32,248 nucleotides of DNA from Tritrichomonas foetus (taxonomy: Eukaryota; Parabasalia; Tritrichomonadida; Tritrichomonadidae). The position numbers and the translations under genes are program-made. The notes under the pieces were generated by a model. That model saw only the letters and a list, made by a program, of their open reading frames with translations, ran no database searches and was not told the DNA's origin. This document shows, one piece after another, positions 19,565-28,789 of this stretch. Location: NCBI GenBank assembly GCA_001839685.1, contig MLAK01001124.1:1-32248 (forward strand), in the 5' to 3' direction. Positions within the stretch are counted from its first letter, which is position 1; each line of letters starts with the position of its first letter.

Positions 19565-20962
19565 ATGATGAAAAGAGAAATAGCTCTGTCTGCCAAAGGA
19601 ATTACAAATGCAGGACAAATTGTTAAACTGAATAACGATTTTACATTCACATTTGGTGAATGGTATTATAAATGCCCTAAATTTTTAGCATGCTTTATTT
19701 CACCAAAATTATGTGAATTGTTGCAACTTGATCCAACTATTAGTTCATTTGATATTTCTATGAAGAAAATTGCTGTAAAACGAAAACATACATCTGAAAC
19801 TCAAAACGAAGAAAATTTAAGTGAATTTGAAAAAACTGATTTATACAACGAAGAAGAAATGAATTCAGAATTTTATAATCAAACATTTTCTAAATTAATT
19901 GGGCTAATAAAAGGAAAGAAAATCGAAATAGAAAAAGAAGAAGAAGAAAAGTTATTAGTTCATTTTGCTCTTGAACTTGGAAATGGTGAATTATTAACAA
20001 TATTAAAGAAAGAAGGAGTAGAAATGAAAGTTGATAATGTTATTGAACGTTTAACAGTTTTATCAAACAGTCATTTAGCGATTCCAATCGAAGAAGAAAT
20101 AGGATTTATTGCAGAACATTTCACAGAATTTAATCCTAAAGTTATTCAAAAGATGAGTCTTGAATCTTTAGATTCAATTATGAGTCATCCAAATTTTGTT
20201 GTGAGAAGTGAGAATTGGCTTTATGATTTAATTCGTTCTTTTGGGAAGAAATATGATATATTATTGTCATATGTTCAATTAGAGTATTTAAATGATGAAA
20301 AAATTAAAGATTTTATCGAATATCTTGAATTTGAGCAATTAAATATTAGCATCTGGAAAAATGTTTGTAATCGTTCGAAATTACATCTTGAACCACGTCT
20401 TCATCAAACACGTCATGTTGGTGAATATATTAGATACAATAATGATCCATTTAATGGTATATTTTCTAAATTGAATCGAGAAAGTGGTAAGAATTGTATT
20501 GAGAATAAAACTGTAGAAGTAACATTTCATGACAAAAACAGTAATTATAGAGGAGAAAATGAACTAGTGAACTATTCAACATCTAATTATTTAGAACTTT
20601 TGGAATATTGTCAGTCACAGTCTTATTGCCCAGGTCCAACTTACTTACCGTATATTATTTTCGATTTCAAAAACAGAGCTGTCAAATTGTGTCATTATTC
20701 ATTGAAATCAGGAACAAAGTCAGGCTCTTATCTAATGAACTGGGTTATTGAAGGTTCCAATAATGATGAATGGACTGAGATAGATCAACAAACTACACGT
20801 GATTTATGTGGTTGTAATTTATATCATACATATGCGTGTAACTGCAAAGAATCATATAAAAAGATACGAATAAGGTTGACTGGAAACGATTCAAATGGTA
20901 CTAAGCATCTTCAACTTAAGAATATTGAGTTCTTTGGTCAGATTTATCCTGTACAGCAGTAA
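19565..20962 (+). CDS. Degenerate BTB/BACK protein with C-terminal discoidin (F5/8 C)-like domain
   Basis: Predicted 465-residue protein. Residues ~25-65 (FTFTFGEWYYKCPKFLACFI, then SPKLCELLQLDPTISSFDI) match the N-terminal BTB-like module of a very large trichomonad family: a cysteine-proline 'YKCP' strand, SPK and DPTI. An acidic charged linker and a helical middle (~140-280) resembling BACK follow. The C-terminal ~160 residues (IIFDFKNRAVKLCHYSLKSG, then WVIEGSNNDEWTEIDQQ and ending LKNIEFFGQI) have the strand pattern of an F5/8 type C/galactose-binding domain, as in BTBD9-type proteins. It may be an adaptor or an intracellular carbohydrate or ligand binder. Codons are strongly A/T-ending, unlike H2B or LSm2. 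No Inr is evident. Confidence 0.75.
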   Translation: MMKREIALSAKGITNAGQIVKLNNDFTFTFGEWYYKCPKFLACFISPKLCELLQLDPTISSFDISMKKIAVKRKHTSETQNEENLSEFEKTDLYNEEEMNSEFYNQTFSKLIGLIKGKKIEIEKEEEEKLLVHFALELGNGELLTILKKEGVEMKVDNVIERLTVLSNSHLAIPIEEEIGFIAEHFTEFNPKVIQKMSLESLDSIMSHPNFVVRSENWLYDLIRSFGKKYDILLSYVQLEYLNDEKIKDFIEYLEFEQLNISIWKNVCNRSKLHLEPRLHQTRHVGEYIRYNNDPFNGIFSKLNRESGKNCIENKTVEVTFHDKNSNYRGENELVNYSTSNYLELLEYCQSQSYCPGPTYLPYIIFDFKNRAVKLCHYSLKSGTKSGSYLMNWVIEGSNNDEWTEIDQQTTRDLCGCNLYHTYACNCKESYKKIRIRLTGNDSNGTKHLQLKNIEFFGQIYPVQQ

Positions 20963-21468
20963 TTTTATCGAATTTCAAGTGAACATTCAACACATTCCAT
21001 TCATCTTTATACAAAGAAGATACCATATAAAAGTCGCATTGTATTAATTCTCCTTTTTTTTTTCCAAATCCCCTTATCTTATATATTCATATCGAATTTT
21101 AAATCCATATTCATTTTTTCATTTTATCAAAGATAATCTGCTTTTACTTGTGAAAGCAAAATGAATCTTTTCTTGATGATAAATATCTTGATTATGGTTG
21201 ATATCTAGTCTAACGAAAATGATAATAACTTATTGACCATTCTCAACACATGTTCGATGAATGGTAATAACATATTGAATTATCATCCAAATTTTTCTTT
21301 TGCCTAAAATTTTGATAACTTTTTAAGTCAGTAATCAGTAACAAAATATGATCATGTGAACTTGAAAACAAATATTCACGTCATTCTTTTGACGTTCGAA
21401 TAAATAATCCTCTCAGTATACCTCAATTGAACTGTGAAAAAGAAAAAGAAAATTCATATAATTTTTAT
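20963..21468. other. Convergent intergenic region, nothing recognised
   Basis: 3' flanks of the BTB-like gene (+) and the ankyrin gene (-). I see only AT-rich sequence. Confidence 0.5.
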
Positions 21469-22806
21469 TCATTCTTCAGCTATTTCTGGAAAATATTGAC
21501 AAAAGATTTCATAGTAAATTTTTTGATTCTGTCTTCTGGCGTTCTTCCACTTTTTCACTTTATCAAGTAGAGTAGTTCCATCCGCAAATTTATATCTAAC
21601 ATCAGCACCATGCGATAAAAGATAATCACACACTTTTGGATATTTTCCAACAGTCGCAAATTCGATGAGTCGATCCAAGAAAGAAGTTGATCTTTTTTCT
21701 GATCTCACATTAATATCAAACCCATATTTCACCATCATATCGACAAACTTGACAGCCAGATCATCAGTTATTGTTCCACGAATAGTATCTGCTGGCACTT
21801 CACTTGAATAATCATATCGATTCAAATCACAACCTTTTTCAAGCACAGTTTTGAGAATTTCTAAGTTTTTAGAACTAACAGCAAATCTTGCAATTGATGA
21901 AAAGTTTTCTACACCATTACTTGGAATTTCGATAATATCCATTTTTTCACAAAGCAATTTAACTGTTTTCACATCACCTGCCATACAGGCATGCGATAAA
22001 GCTGTATCTCCTCGTGGTGATACGAAATATGGATCTAAACCAAGTTTCAAAAGTGGTTCAACAGCATCACTCATTCCAGAAGTGATGGCTAACATTAGCG
22101 GAGTGGAAGTTGATGTTACATCTGTTTTGCATTGATGTTGTAGCAGCATGACTAAGCATTCAAATGACCTACTTTTAATTGCTTGTTGAAATACATGATT
22201 TTCTACATTTTTTCGACTCATTACATTAGCACCTTTATCAAGAAGCATTTTTAAAATTTCTGGGGAGTTCGCAAAAGTTGCTAAAACAAGTGGTTGGTAA
22301 GGAACATCATAAAAATAAAAATAAAACATAAAAATCGAAAATAAAACATAAAAATCGAAAGTATAACATAATAAATAAAAATAGAAAACATCATTTCGTG
22401 CTAATTCGGGTTCTTGCTCAAGAATATAAGCAGCACACTCTTTGGCTCTTCCAGCACACGCGTAGTGAAGTGGAAAATAAGAACTACCACTAGGCTTGCT
22501 CAGAGAGAGCCCGAGTGACTGTAAGTACAAAAGAACTTCAAAACTATCATAATATGCAGCAACGTGAACCAAAGATAGGCAATCTGGTGGAATAAGGAGC
22601 TGATTTGTGTTTGCATTAAGTTTGTTGATTCCGCTGGCGTTAATTTAGAAAAGATACGTTAATCGAAAATTCGTTCCTGGTAAATAAAATCTCCGCGACT
22701 CGTGATTTAAGGCAACCGCAAATTCTTGAACATTGTTTTTCATGGCAAGTATCGAAAGGAGCAGTTCTGCATTATCGGGATCATATAAATCCTTTTCTAA
22801 TGTCAT
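21469..22806 (-). CDS. Ankyrin-repeat protein with a putative 24-nt intron
   Basis: The open frame to 22572 begins with TTG inside an ankyrin repeat, so the start must lie upstream. The same frame continues to an ATG at 22806 (MTLEKDLYDPDNAELLLSIL) and is interrupted only by one TAA. That TAA lies inside a 24-nt segment (22634-22657) with intron signals, and removing it gives a continuous 437-residue protein. About nine ankyrin repeats follow (for example SSYFPLHYACAG, DTALSHACMAGDVKTVKLLC and FLLSHGAD-like ends), ending in a basic helix and an acidic C-terminus. Ankyrin arrays bind protein partners; the target is unknown. An 84-bp insertion adds 28 aromatic residues between two repeats. Alternatives are a pseudogene with a nonsense codon, or initiation downstream. 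Confidence 0.75.
22311..22394. repeat. 84-bp in-frame repeat insertion in the ankyrin gene
   Basis: An AACATCAT octamer occurs at 22303-22310 and again at 22387-22394, exactly 84 bp apart. Between them lie two perfect tandem 20-mers (ATAAAACATAAAAATCGAAA at 22321-22340 and 22341-22360) and a degenerate third. The minus strand reads FYFYLLCYTFDFYVLF... between NDV and DVPYQPL. Removing one period restores a normal ankyrin repeat junction. No AG acceptor is present, so it is not an ordinary intron. Confidence 0.75.
22634..22657 (-). other. Putative 24-nt spliceosomal intron
   Basis: On the minus strand it begins GTATCT and ends ATTAACGCCAG, close to the trichomonad GTATGT donor and ACTAAC-ACAG fused branch/acceptor. 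It contains the only in-frame stop between the ATG at 22806 and the ankyrin array. At 24 nt its removal keeps frame, giving ...RLTGINKLN... Very short introns of about this size have been reported in trichomonads (from memory). Confidence 0.6.
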
Positions 22807-22998
22807 TCTAATATTAATTTATCTGACCATTTACACGTAGAAAATTCACTTTTTATCTTCCAAATAAACATTTAATTTTTCAATAAAGATCGTATTATAA
22901 TCTAACCATTTTTTTTTCCTTCATATTATTCCTCAGAAAAATCATCGATAATTATTCTGGTAATCATAGAAATATTAAATGTTCGGCCAGATAACATC

Positions 22999-24180
22999 AT
23001 GAAAATTGTAATCTTGAACCATTTATCAACACAAATACATCGAAAAAATAATATAGATTCTTTCAAAAACGATAAAAACCCACTTAACAAAATGGAATCG
23101 ACTGAAAATCAGTCGGATTTGATTAAAATTACCGATAATTATTATTTAATCGAAGCTATTGGTGGTGGTACATGCGGTGACGTGATCAAAGGGAAAGATA
23201 TAAATACCGGGGAAATTGTCGCTATGAAAAAGATCAAATATTTACATATCGAACAGGGATTTCCGATCAATGCTATGCGCGAAATTAAGTTTCTTAGAGA
23301 GATAAAAAGCCACGAAAATATAATCACGTTAAAATCGGTTGAAACCAGCGCTGAAAGGTACGTTTACCTTATTTTCGATTACTGCGAATATGACCTTCAA
23401 GGAATACTATCACTTACCTCTTTAACGTTCTCCCAAATCAAATGTTATATGCGCCAGCTTTTGATCGCCCTCGATGTCTGCAACAAGAACAAACTGATTC
23501 ACCGTGATTTAAAGCCAGCAAACATACTCCTGACCCCGCAAAATGTTGTGAAATTATGTGATTTTGGATTAGCCAAAGATTATAAAGAAATTTTGAGTAA
23601 ACCGCCAACAAATAAAGTTATCACAATTTGGTATCGTCCCCCTGAACTTTTACTCGGGACAGACCACTATGGGGCAGAAATCGATATTTGGTCAGCCGGA
23701 TGCATTCTTTATGAAATGATCACAAGAGAAGTTCTTTTCCGTTCAAATTACGATAATGAAAATGATGAAATTTCAGCCATTTTCCGTGTTCATGGAGTCC
23801 CAACTGATGCTGAGTGGCCAGGATGGAAGGATCTACCAAATGCGAAGTTGTTTCTTGATAATAGAATTGCACCACCCCACAGGCAGAGTTTCCAGGAGTT
23901 TCTTGAAAAGAAAATTCCTGCAGAATTTCATGATGCTATTGATTTGATGATGAAAATGTTGCAATTAGATCCAACTAAAAGAATTTCTGTTGAGGAGGCT
24001 TTAAAGCATCCTTTTATAAATGATAACTATGAAGATTATCATCATTCGAAACTTCCAGAATTAACACTTACATCATGCCACCAAAGCCAGATTACTACAA
24101 CACAAACGAAAAAACCAAGGAAAAAGTGTGATGTTTCAAAATTGAGGCCGTCGAAGCCAAAATTGCCGGATGTTCATTAA
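22999..24180 (+). CDS. CDK9/CDK12-like cyclin-dependent kinase
   Basis: Predicted 393 residues from this ATG. The ATG at 23092 (MESTENQSDLIK, residue 32) may be the true start, because residues 1-31 look non-conserved. Kinase motifs: GGGTCGDV loop (55-62), AMKK (K77), a PINAMRE cyclin-binding helix (89-95; PITAIRE in CDK12/13), FDYCEYDLQGIL (126-137; CDK9 has FDFCEHDLAGLL), HRDLKPAN (168-175), DFGLAKD (188-194), and T-loop Thr209 in VITIWYRPPELLLG. All catalytic residues are intact. CDK9/12-type enzymes phosphorylate RNA polymerase II and elongation factors in the nucleus. The basic C-tail (KKPRKKCDVSKLRPSKPK) fits nuclear import. It is divergent from the ankyrin gene, with a 190-bp shared promoter. 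Confidence 0.9.
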   Translation: MKIVILNHLSTQIHRKNNIDSFKNDKNPLNKMESTENQSDLIKITDNYYLIEAIGGGTCGDVIKGKDINTGEIVAMKKIKYLHIEQGFPINAMREIKFLREIKSHENIITLKSVETSAERYVYLIFDYCEYDLQGILSLTSLTFSQIKCYMRQLLIALDVCNKNKLIHRDLKPANILLTPQNVVKLCDFGLAKDYKEILSKPPTNKVITIWYRPPELLLGTDHYGAEIDIWSAGCILYEMITREVLFRSNYDNENDEISAIFRVHGVPTDAEWPGWKDLPNAKLFLDNRIAPPHRQSFQEFLEKKIPAEFHDAIDLMMKMLQLDPTKRISVEEALKHPFINDNYEDYHHSKLPELTLTSCHQSQITTTQTKKPRKKCDVSKLRPSKPKLPDVH

Positions 24181-24426
24181 GTTCATATATATATACAGGC
24201 AATAATTCATGTTTTTAAATAAAAAAATTAATATAAGATCTTATCTGGATTTTGAAAAATTAACAATGTTAACATTCACTTTTTGGGGTATTATTATTGA
24301 TTTTACCATATTTATTAATTGATTTAACCTTAAACCGCTCATTTTTTTCAATGAGACTCATAAAAATTTCTAATTTATCATTTTTTGTTAATGGAATCAC
24401 AAGTTTTATTATTAATAATTTAGTTT

Positions 24427-24735
24427 TCATCCACTTGTTTGACGGAGAAATATTTCAATTTTTGCTTTATTTTTCATACCTATTTTTTGTGGATTATCTT
24501 CTTCATCGATGAAATCTCCATTATATAACAATTTTACAGTATCCTGATCAATGTTCATTCTTTGGCATATAGCACAGAATATTTTTTTCATTTTCACAGT
24601 ATTTTTCACATGAACGGTGATTTCTTCACCTTGCGGATCAATGAATTTCATTTGAATTTTTGCTGGTGAAGGTCCTTGATTTACTTCATTTGTATCATTT
24701 GGTGGATTTTGATGTTCTTTTTTAACTTCAACCAT
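24427..24735 (-). CDS. SUMO-like modifier ending in Ser-Gly
   Basis: Predicted 102 residues from the ATG at 24735. The frame extends to an ATG at 24771, but an Inr lies between the two, so the shorter form is chosen. A flexible N-tail (1-26) contains VKKE, which fits the SUMO acceptor consensus Psi-K-x-E and could allow chains. The ubiquitin fold (27-98) reads IQMKFIDPQGEEITVHVKNT, ICQRMNIDQDTVKLLYNGDF and NPQKIGMKNKAKIEIF, and the end is LRQTSG, which aligns with the SUMO end (QTGG). The usual di-Gly is Ser-Gly, with no residues after it, so no protease processing would be needed. SUMO is conjugated to lysines by E1/Ubc9; whether an SG end is activated is unknown. Confidence 0.85.
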   Translation of the reverse strand: MVEVKKEHQNPPNDTNEVNQGPSPAKIQMKFIDPQGEEITVHVKNTVKMKKIFCAICQRMNIDQDTVKLLYNGDFIDEEDNPQKIGMKNKAKIEIFLRQTSG

Positions 24736-24745
24736 TCTGAATGTG

Positions 24746-24751
24746 AAGTGA
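24746..24751 (-). promoter_or_regulatory. Inr before the SUMO gene; decides its start
   Basis: The minus strand reads TCACTT with a putative +1 A at 24749. This is 14 nt before the ATG at 24735 and 22 nt downstream of the ATG at 24771, so the transcript would exclude the upstream ATG. Confidence 0.6.
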
Positions 24752-25106
24752 GATATTGGAATTGAATGCATTCAAACTAATTAGGAATTTCACAAGAATA
24801 TTTTAAATTTCAAATAAAGCAAATTTTTTTTTCTGAAGTGAAAGTCATATTTAATTAATTATTTATATGTTATGGAATGGTATACAATAAGTATATCGAG
24901 ATAGTTAAAGTACTATTGTCTTAAGTTTTCTTCAATTTCTTTAAATTAGAAAGTAATAGGTATGAAATATTGCTCACAATGCATCTCGAAAATAACTGAA
25001 ATTCACATATCTTTTCGATGTAGCTTCAATCAATTATTTGTAAATCATTCAAAATAATACATAAACTTCAGAAAGATCTTATCGTTAACTTAAAAAGTTA
25101 ATCTAA
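24752..25106. other. Divergent intergenic region, nothing recognised
   Basis: AT-rich promoter region shared by SUMO (-) and the ARL5-like gene (+). No clear Inr for the plus gene. Confidence 0.4.
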
Positions 25107-25664
25107 ATGGGTGGACTTCTTTCCAAGCTTTGGCGTTTCGCATTCGGAAATCCACAAAAGCGTTTCAAGATCACAATCATCGGCCTCGATAATGCTGGCA
25201 AAACAACTGCATTATATCGTCTTCTCGAAGGTGTTGTTGTAAATACCCAGCCAACAGTCGGTTCAAACGTCGAAACAATCGAAAGGGAAAACGTTCGTCT
25301 TCAATGTTGGGATTTAGCAGGTCAAACGGCCTTCAGACAAGGCTGGACGACATTCTTTAACGGCACGGATGCAATTTTATTCGTTGTCGACTCAAGTGAC
25401 CGCGCGCGCATTGGAGAGGCCCGCAACGAGCTTTTTAGGGTCCTCGCTGATGAATCTACTGCCAAATGTTGCATTCTCGTACTCGCAAATAAACAGGATG
25501 TGCCAAATTGCCTATCGTTGAACGACGTGATGGAAAGCCTCCAACTGTCAGAAATTAAGGACCACGAATGGTCAATTCTTCCAGCTTGCTCGTTGACAGG
25601 CCAAGGCCTTGGCGAAGCTGTCGACTGGTTGGTGATGCATCTTGACGCACCCAAGCAACAATGA
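25107..25664 (+). CDS. ARL5-like small GTPase
   Basis: Predicted 185-residue Arf-family GTPase. Gly2 (MGGLLSKLWRFAF) fits N-myristoylation followed by an amphipathic helix. P-loop GLDNAGKTT (26-34), switch I Thr50 (QPTVGSNVETI), switch II WDLAGQ (68-73; the first Gly of the usual GGQ is Ala), NKQD (128-131) and CSLTG (161-165) are all present. TVGSNVETI and IKDHEWSILPACSLTG fit ARL5 better than Arf1. ARL5 acts at the trans-Golgi in recruiting the GARP tether for endosome-to-Golgi transport. Codons are C/G-rich for this genome. Confidence 0.88.
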   Translation: MGGLLSKLWRFAFGNPQKRFKITIIGLDNAGKTTALYRLLEGVVVNTQPTVGSNVETIERENVRLQCWDLAGQTAFRQGWTTFFNGTDAILFVVDSSDRARIGEARNELFRVLADESTAKCCILVLANKQDVPNCLSLNDVMESLQLSEIKDHEWSILPACSLTGQGLGEAVDWLVMHLDAPKQQ

Positions 25665-26044
25665 AAAAAAACTCTCTCGTTTAATTGGAAAACGAATTAT
25701 GTAATAAATATTACCCACTATTTCTTATGATTCTTCTTTCTTTTTTTTAAAATTAACTCTAATTAAAAATATTATAATAATTTTCTACTCGAAATATTCA
25801 ACATAGAGCAGAAACCAATTCGACATTTTTCGAATGATTCCAATAATAATGTCAATTCACAAGATTTCGAGAGTTTTTCATTCTCTCCTGATTTTATGTA
25901 ATAAGTGAAGAATGATTTATTATATAAAATGTCATTAACATTGCGCGAAATGAAGAAAATATAATAATTCAAAAATAATTAAAAATAATTGATATGAAAT
26001 AGAGATTTACATACAAACAATTTCTATATAAATAAAAACAAAGA
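25665..26044. other. Convergent intergenic region, nothing recognised
   Basis: 3' flanks of the ARL5-like gene (+) and the karyopherin gene (-). AT-rich, no supported ORF. Confidence 0.5.
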
Positions 26045-28459
26045 TTATTGAGTTAAGCAGTTCCAAATAATAGAAAGAGATCCTTGAAGATCATTAGGAT
26101 CAATATATGATTGGATTAAAAGTTTGAGATCTTCCTGGCCAAGAATGAATTGTTTAACTTCATGTGAGAAATTTTGGATTAACATAGCTAGTAGATCGAA
26201 GATCATTAAATTAAATTCATCATTTGTTTGACAAAAAATGAGTGCACATTGAATAGATTGAAATGCAATTGATTTACCTTGAAGAATTACTTCTTTATCC
26301 ATAATTTGTAGAAATAAAAGCGACTCTTTAAGAAGCACACTTAATAAATTATAGTGAATTTCATAGGAATCTTCATAATCTTCAATTTTTTTAAAAGATA
26401 CAACAGCACTATTAAAGAGAGTTAAAAGTCTTGTAGTGTATGGCTGCATGAGTTGTGGGTAGTTTCTATGAAGAGAATTTATTGCTTCAAGACATTTGAT
26501 TTTTACCATTAAAAAAGAAGAATTTGCTTGTAGAGTTAAAATTGCACGAACAAATTCATGAAATGTCGGAGAAAGATCCAAAAGACATAGATCAAAAATA
26601 ATTGAATCTAATGAGGCGAAAATTAATTCTTGATTTTGTTGACAATCCATACATTCAATAATTTGTGGAATTAAATAAGACATTAATTGAGGATCCTGAG
26701 AAATTCTTAAGCTAATTGATAAATTGCGTAAAGCAGGGGAATTATAATATGTTTCATAACATTTAATAAACATAAGAATGAAATTTTGCTGATTTTGTAC
26801 AAATATTTCATTTTTTAAATCAATTGCCAATCCAATAATCATTAATAAGGGATTAAGTATGAAATGATTATGAATAGAATTATTAAATGAATTAGATACT
26901 GTTTCATTATTAATGATTACTTGAATCATATTGATTATTTTTGGTGAGATTTGAACTAAAACTTCATCATTAGGATTAATTTCGAGTAATTCTCTTGCAC
27001 AATCGATAGATTCATGTGTTCCAATATTTAACAAAGAATCAATTAGATTAATGTTCGCCTGAATAGATTGAGATCTTGCAATTTCAAGTATTAATACACT
27101 AGCATTCATATATATCGGTGTTTGCATCAGAAGAATCAATTTTTGTAGCAACAATGAATAATCATACAGAGTTGGATACAAATAATTAATATTGTAAATC
27201 ATTTCAACTGCATTTACTACAATTCGAATAGATGGATCATCTAATAATCTAATTGATAATTGTAGGTAATGTGAACAAATTGGAAAATATTTATCAGTAT
27301 CTGAAATGTGAAAAATTGCACTTTTTAAAGCAAAAAGTCCAATTTCCTGAATTTTCACATTTTCTGTTTTAACAGCCTGTTCCCCATATCGAAGTAAAAT
27401 TGGAATCATTAAGTCTGGATTCAATTTTGCAAACGATGTAATGCATTCACATGTTCCTGTATAGATGCTATAACATTCATCAGATGGAAGAACATCAATA
27501 TCGATAGTATTCTCTGCTAGTTGAAACAGAAATGGTAAAAAAACTGGAATAAGTGAATTCACAATATTGGAAGTTGATTCGGGAATATCACATTCTTGAA
27601 TTGCTAATGAAGTCCACATTCGAAGAATACTTAAAATTACATTTTCATCTTGGTCTGGCATAGATAAATCATTCATTGACATTTGTGGAAGTCCAGTTGC
27701 ATAACAAAACAAATCAGGCACATTTTCAATCAAACTTGTCCAAAATTCATACGTTTCATATTTGAATTGAGGAACTTCACTAAGAATCATCATCATTTGC
27801 ATAAATGATTTATTATCTTCTTCTGTTAATAGAATGTCACTTAAATAAATTATTAAAGATTTGATCATTAAAATCAAAAATGGTTTTGCATCAATTGGAA
27901 ATTGTGGATTTTGAATCCATTCTTGAATTTTCAGTGTCAAGTTTTTAATGAAGTTTATTTCTAAATATTCTTCATCTAAAATGAATAAAAATGTTTTCAA
28001 ATTAGGAATAATATTTATTCCTGCATTTATTTGGTCTAAAATGGTGATTAATATGTGATGATTGACATCAAAATTTAATAAATAAACAGCAATTTGACCA
28101 AGTAAATAACATGCTCCATTACACAATGCAGGATTAGTTTGAAATTCTTGAAAAAACTGGAATAAAATAGGAATTATTTCACAAGCAAATTCAATAGGAA
28201 TAAGTTGATAAGAAAGCCTTTGATCATTAGATTTTTTGGCTATTGTTGCTCGTGAGAAAATTTTTTTGAGAAGAATCAAAGAAAAATTCACTATTATTGG
28301 TGGTATCTGCTTACAATTTTGAAGGATAAGAAATAAAAATTGGGAAAATGAAATTGGTTCATTTTGCAATAAATCTTGAATTTTTTCTTCAGCATGTGAT
28401 CTCATTTCATTATCAGGATTAGTAAAACAAACAAGAAGCGAGAGAAGAGAATCATCCAT
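26045..28459 (-). CDS. Beta-karyopherin (importin/exportin-like HEAT-repeat protein)
   Basis: Predicted 804 residues, helical throughout. The N-terminus has the importin-beta N-terminal pattern: a first helix, then NPDNEMRSHAEEKIQDLLQN (14-33), a short repeat, and helices ending NFSLILLKKIF (57-67), which bind RanGTP in this family. The rest is a continuous series of HEAT-like helix pairs (for example EIIPILFQFFQEF, NGACYLLGQIAVYLL, PSIRIVVNAVEMIY, MVKIKCLEAINSLHR). There is no IBB or other domain. Karyopherins carry cargo through nuclear pores under Ran control. It is shorter than most importins (850-1100). The subtype cannot be told by eye; an importin 4/5-type or Kap is possible. Codons are strongly A/T-ending. 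Confidence 0.75.
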   Translation of the reverse strand: MDDSLLSLLVCFTNPDNEMRSHAEEKIQDLLQNEPISFSQFLFLILQNCKQIPPIIVNFSLILLKKIFSRATIAKKSNDQRLSYQLIPIEFACEIIPILFQFFQEFQTNPALCNGACYLLGQIAVYLLNFDVNHHILITILDQINAGINIIPNLKTFLFILDEEYLEINFIKNLTLKIQEWIQNPQFPIDAKPFLILMIKSLIIYLSDILLTEEDNKSFMQMMMILSEVPQFKYETYEFWTSLIENVPDLFCYATGLPQMSMNDLSMPDQDENVILSILRMWTSLAIQECDIPESTSNIVNSLIPVFLPFLFQLAENTIDIDVLPSDECYSIYTGTCECITSFAKLNPDLMIPILLRYGEQAVKTENVKIQEIGLFALKSAIFHISDTDKYFPICSHYLQLSIRLLDDPSIRIVVNAVEMIYNINYLYPTLYDYSLLLQKLILLMQTPIYMNASVLILEIARSQSIQANINLIDSLLNIGTHESIDCARELLEINPNDEVLVQISPKIINMIQVIINNETVSNSFNNSIHNHFILNPLLMIIGLAIDLKNEIFVQNQQNFILMFIKCYETYYNSPALRNLSISLRISQDPQLMSYLIPQIIECMDCQQNQELIFASLDSIIFDLCLLDLSPTFHEFVRAILTLQANSSFLMVKIKCLEAINSLHRNYPQLMQPYTTRLLTLFNSAVVSFKKIEDYEDSYEIHYNLLSVLLKESLLFLQIMDKEVILQGKSIAFQSIQCALIFCQTNDEFNLMIFDLLAMLIQNFSHEVKQFILGQEDLKLLIQSYIDPNDLQGSLSIIWNCLTQ

Positions 28460-28789
28460 AAATCAACCAAGAATTTCTTTTTTAAATACTTATATGGTCG
28501 TTTACTTCATATGAAAAGTTATCGGGATTGAGAAACAACTTATTGAATCCATTAAACCAGATAAAACCTCAATATAACACATATTTTTTGTCTTATACAT
28601 TGCTGAATGAATCACAGCACAGAGAGTTTTTGATAAAATATTCAATAAAATTTTCTAGACATGGGAGAATTCCGAGGTATATAGTTCATTTTTTAAAAAT
28701 AAAATAATCATCTTCTGTTTTTTTTTTCCTATTATCTCTCCATATTGATTTGTAGCATTTCATCATGATTTCACCTTACTCCAACTTTT
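28460..28789. other. Intergenic region, nothing recognised
   Basis: Upstream DNA of the karyopherin gene and 3' flank of the Arf-like gene, both on the minus strand. AT-rich, no Inr at the expected distance. Confidence 0.4.

Noticed and set aside
22311..22394. The ankyrin insertion as an intron
   Set aside because: There is no AG acceptor or branch-like motif at its 3' end, and the frame is open throughout.
24736..24771. 12-residue N-terminal extension of SUMO
   Set aside because: The Inr at 24746-24751 would place transcription start downstream of that ATG.
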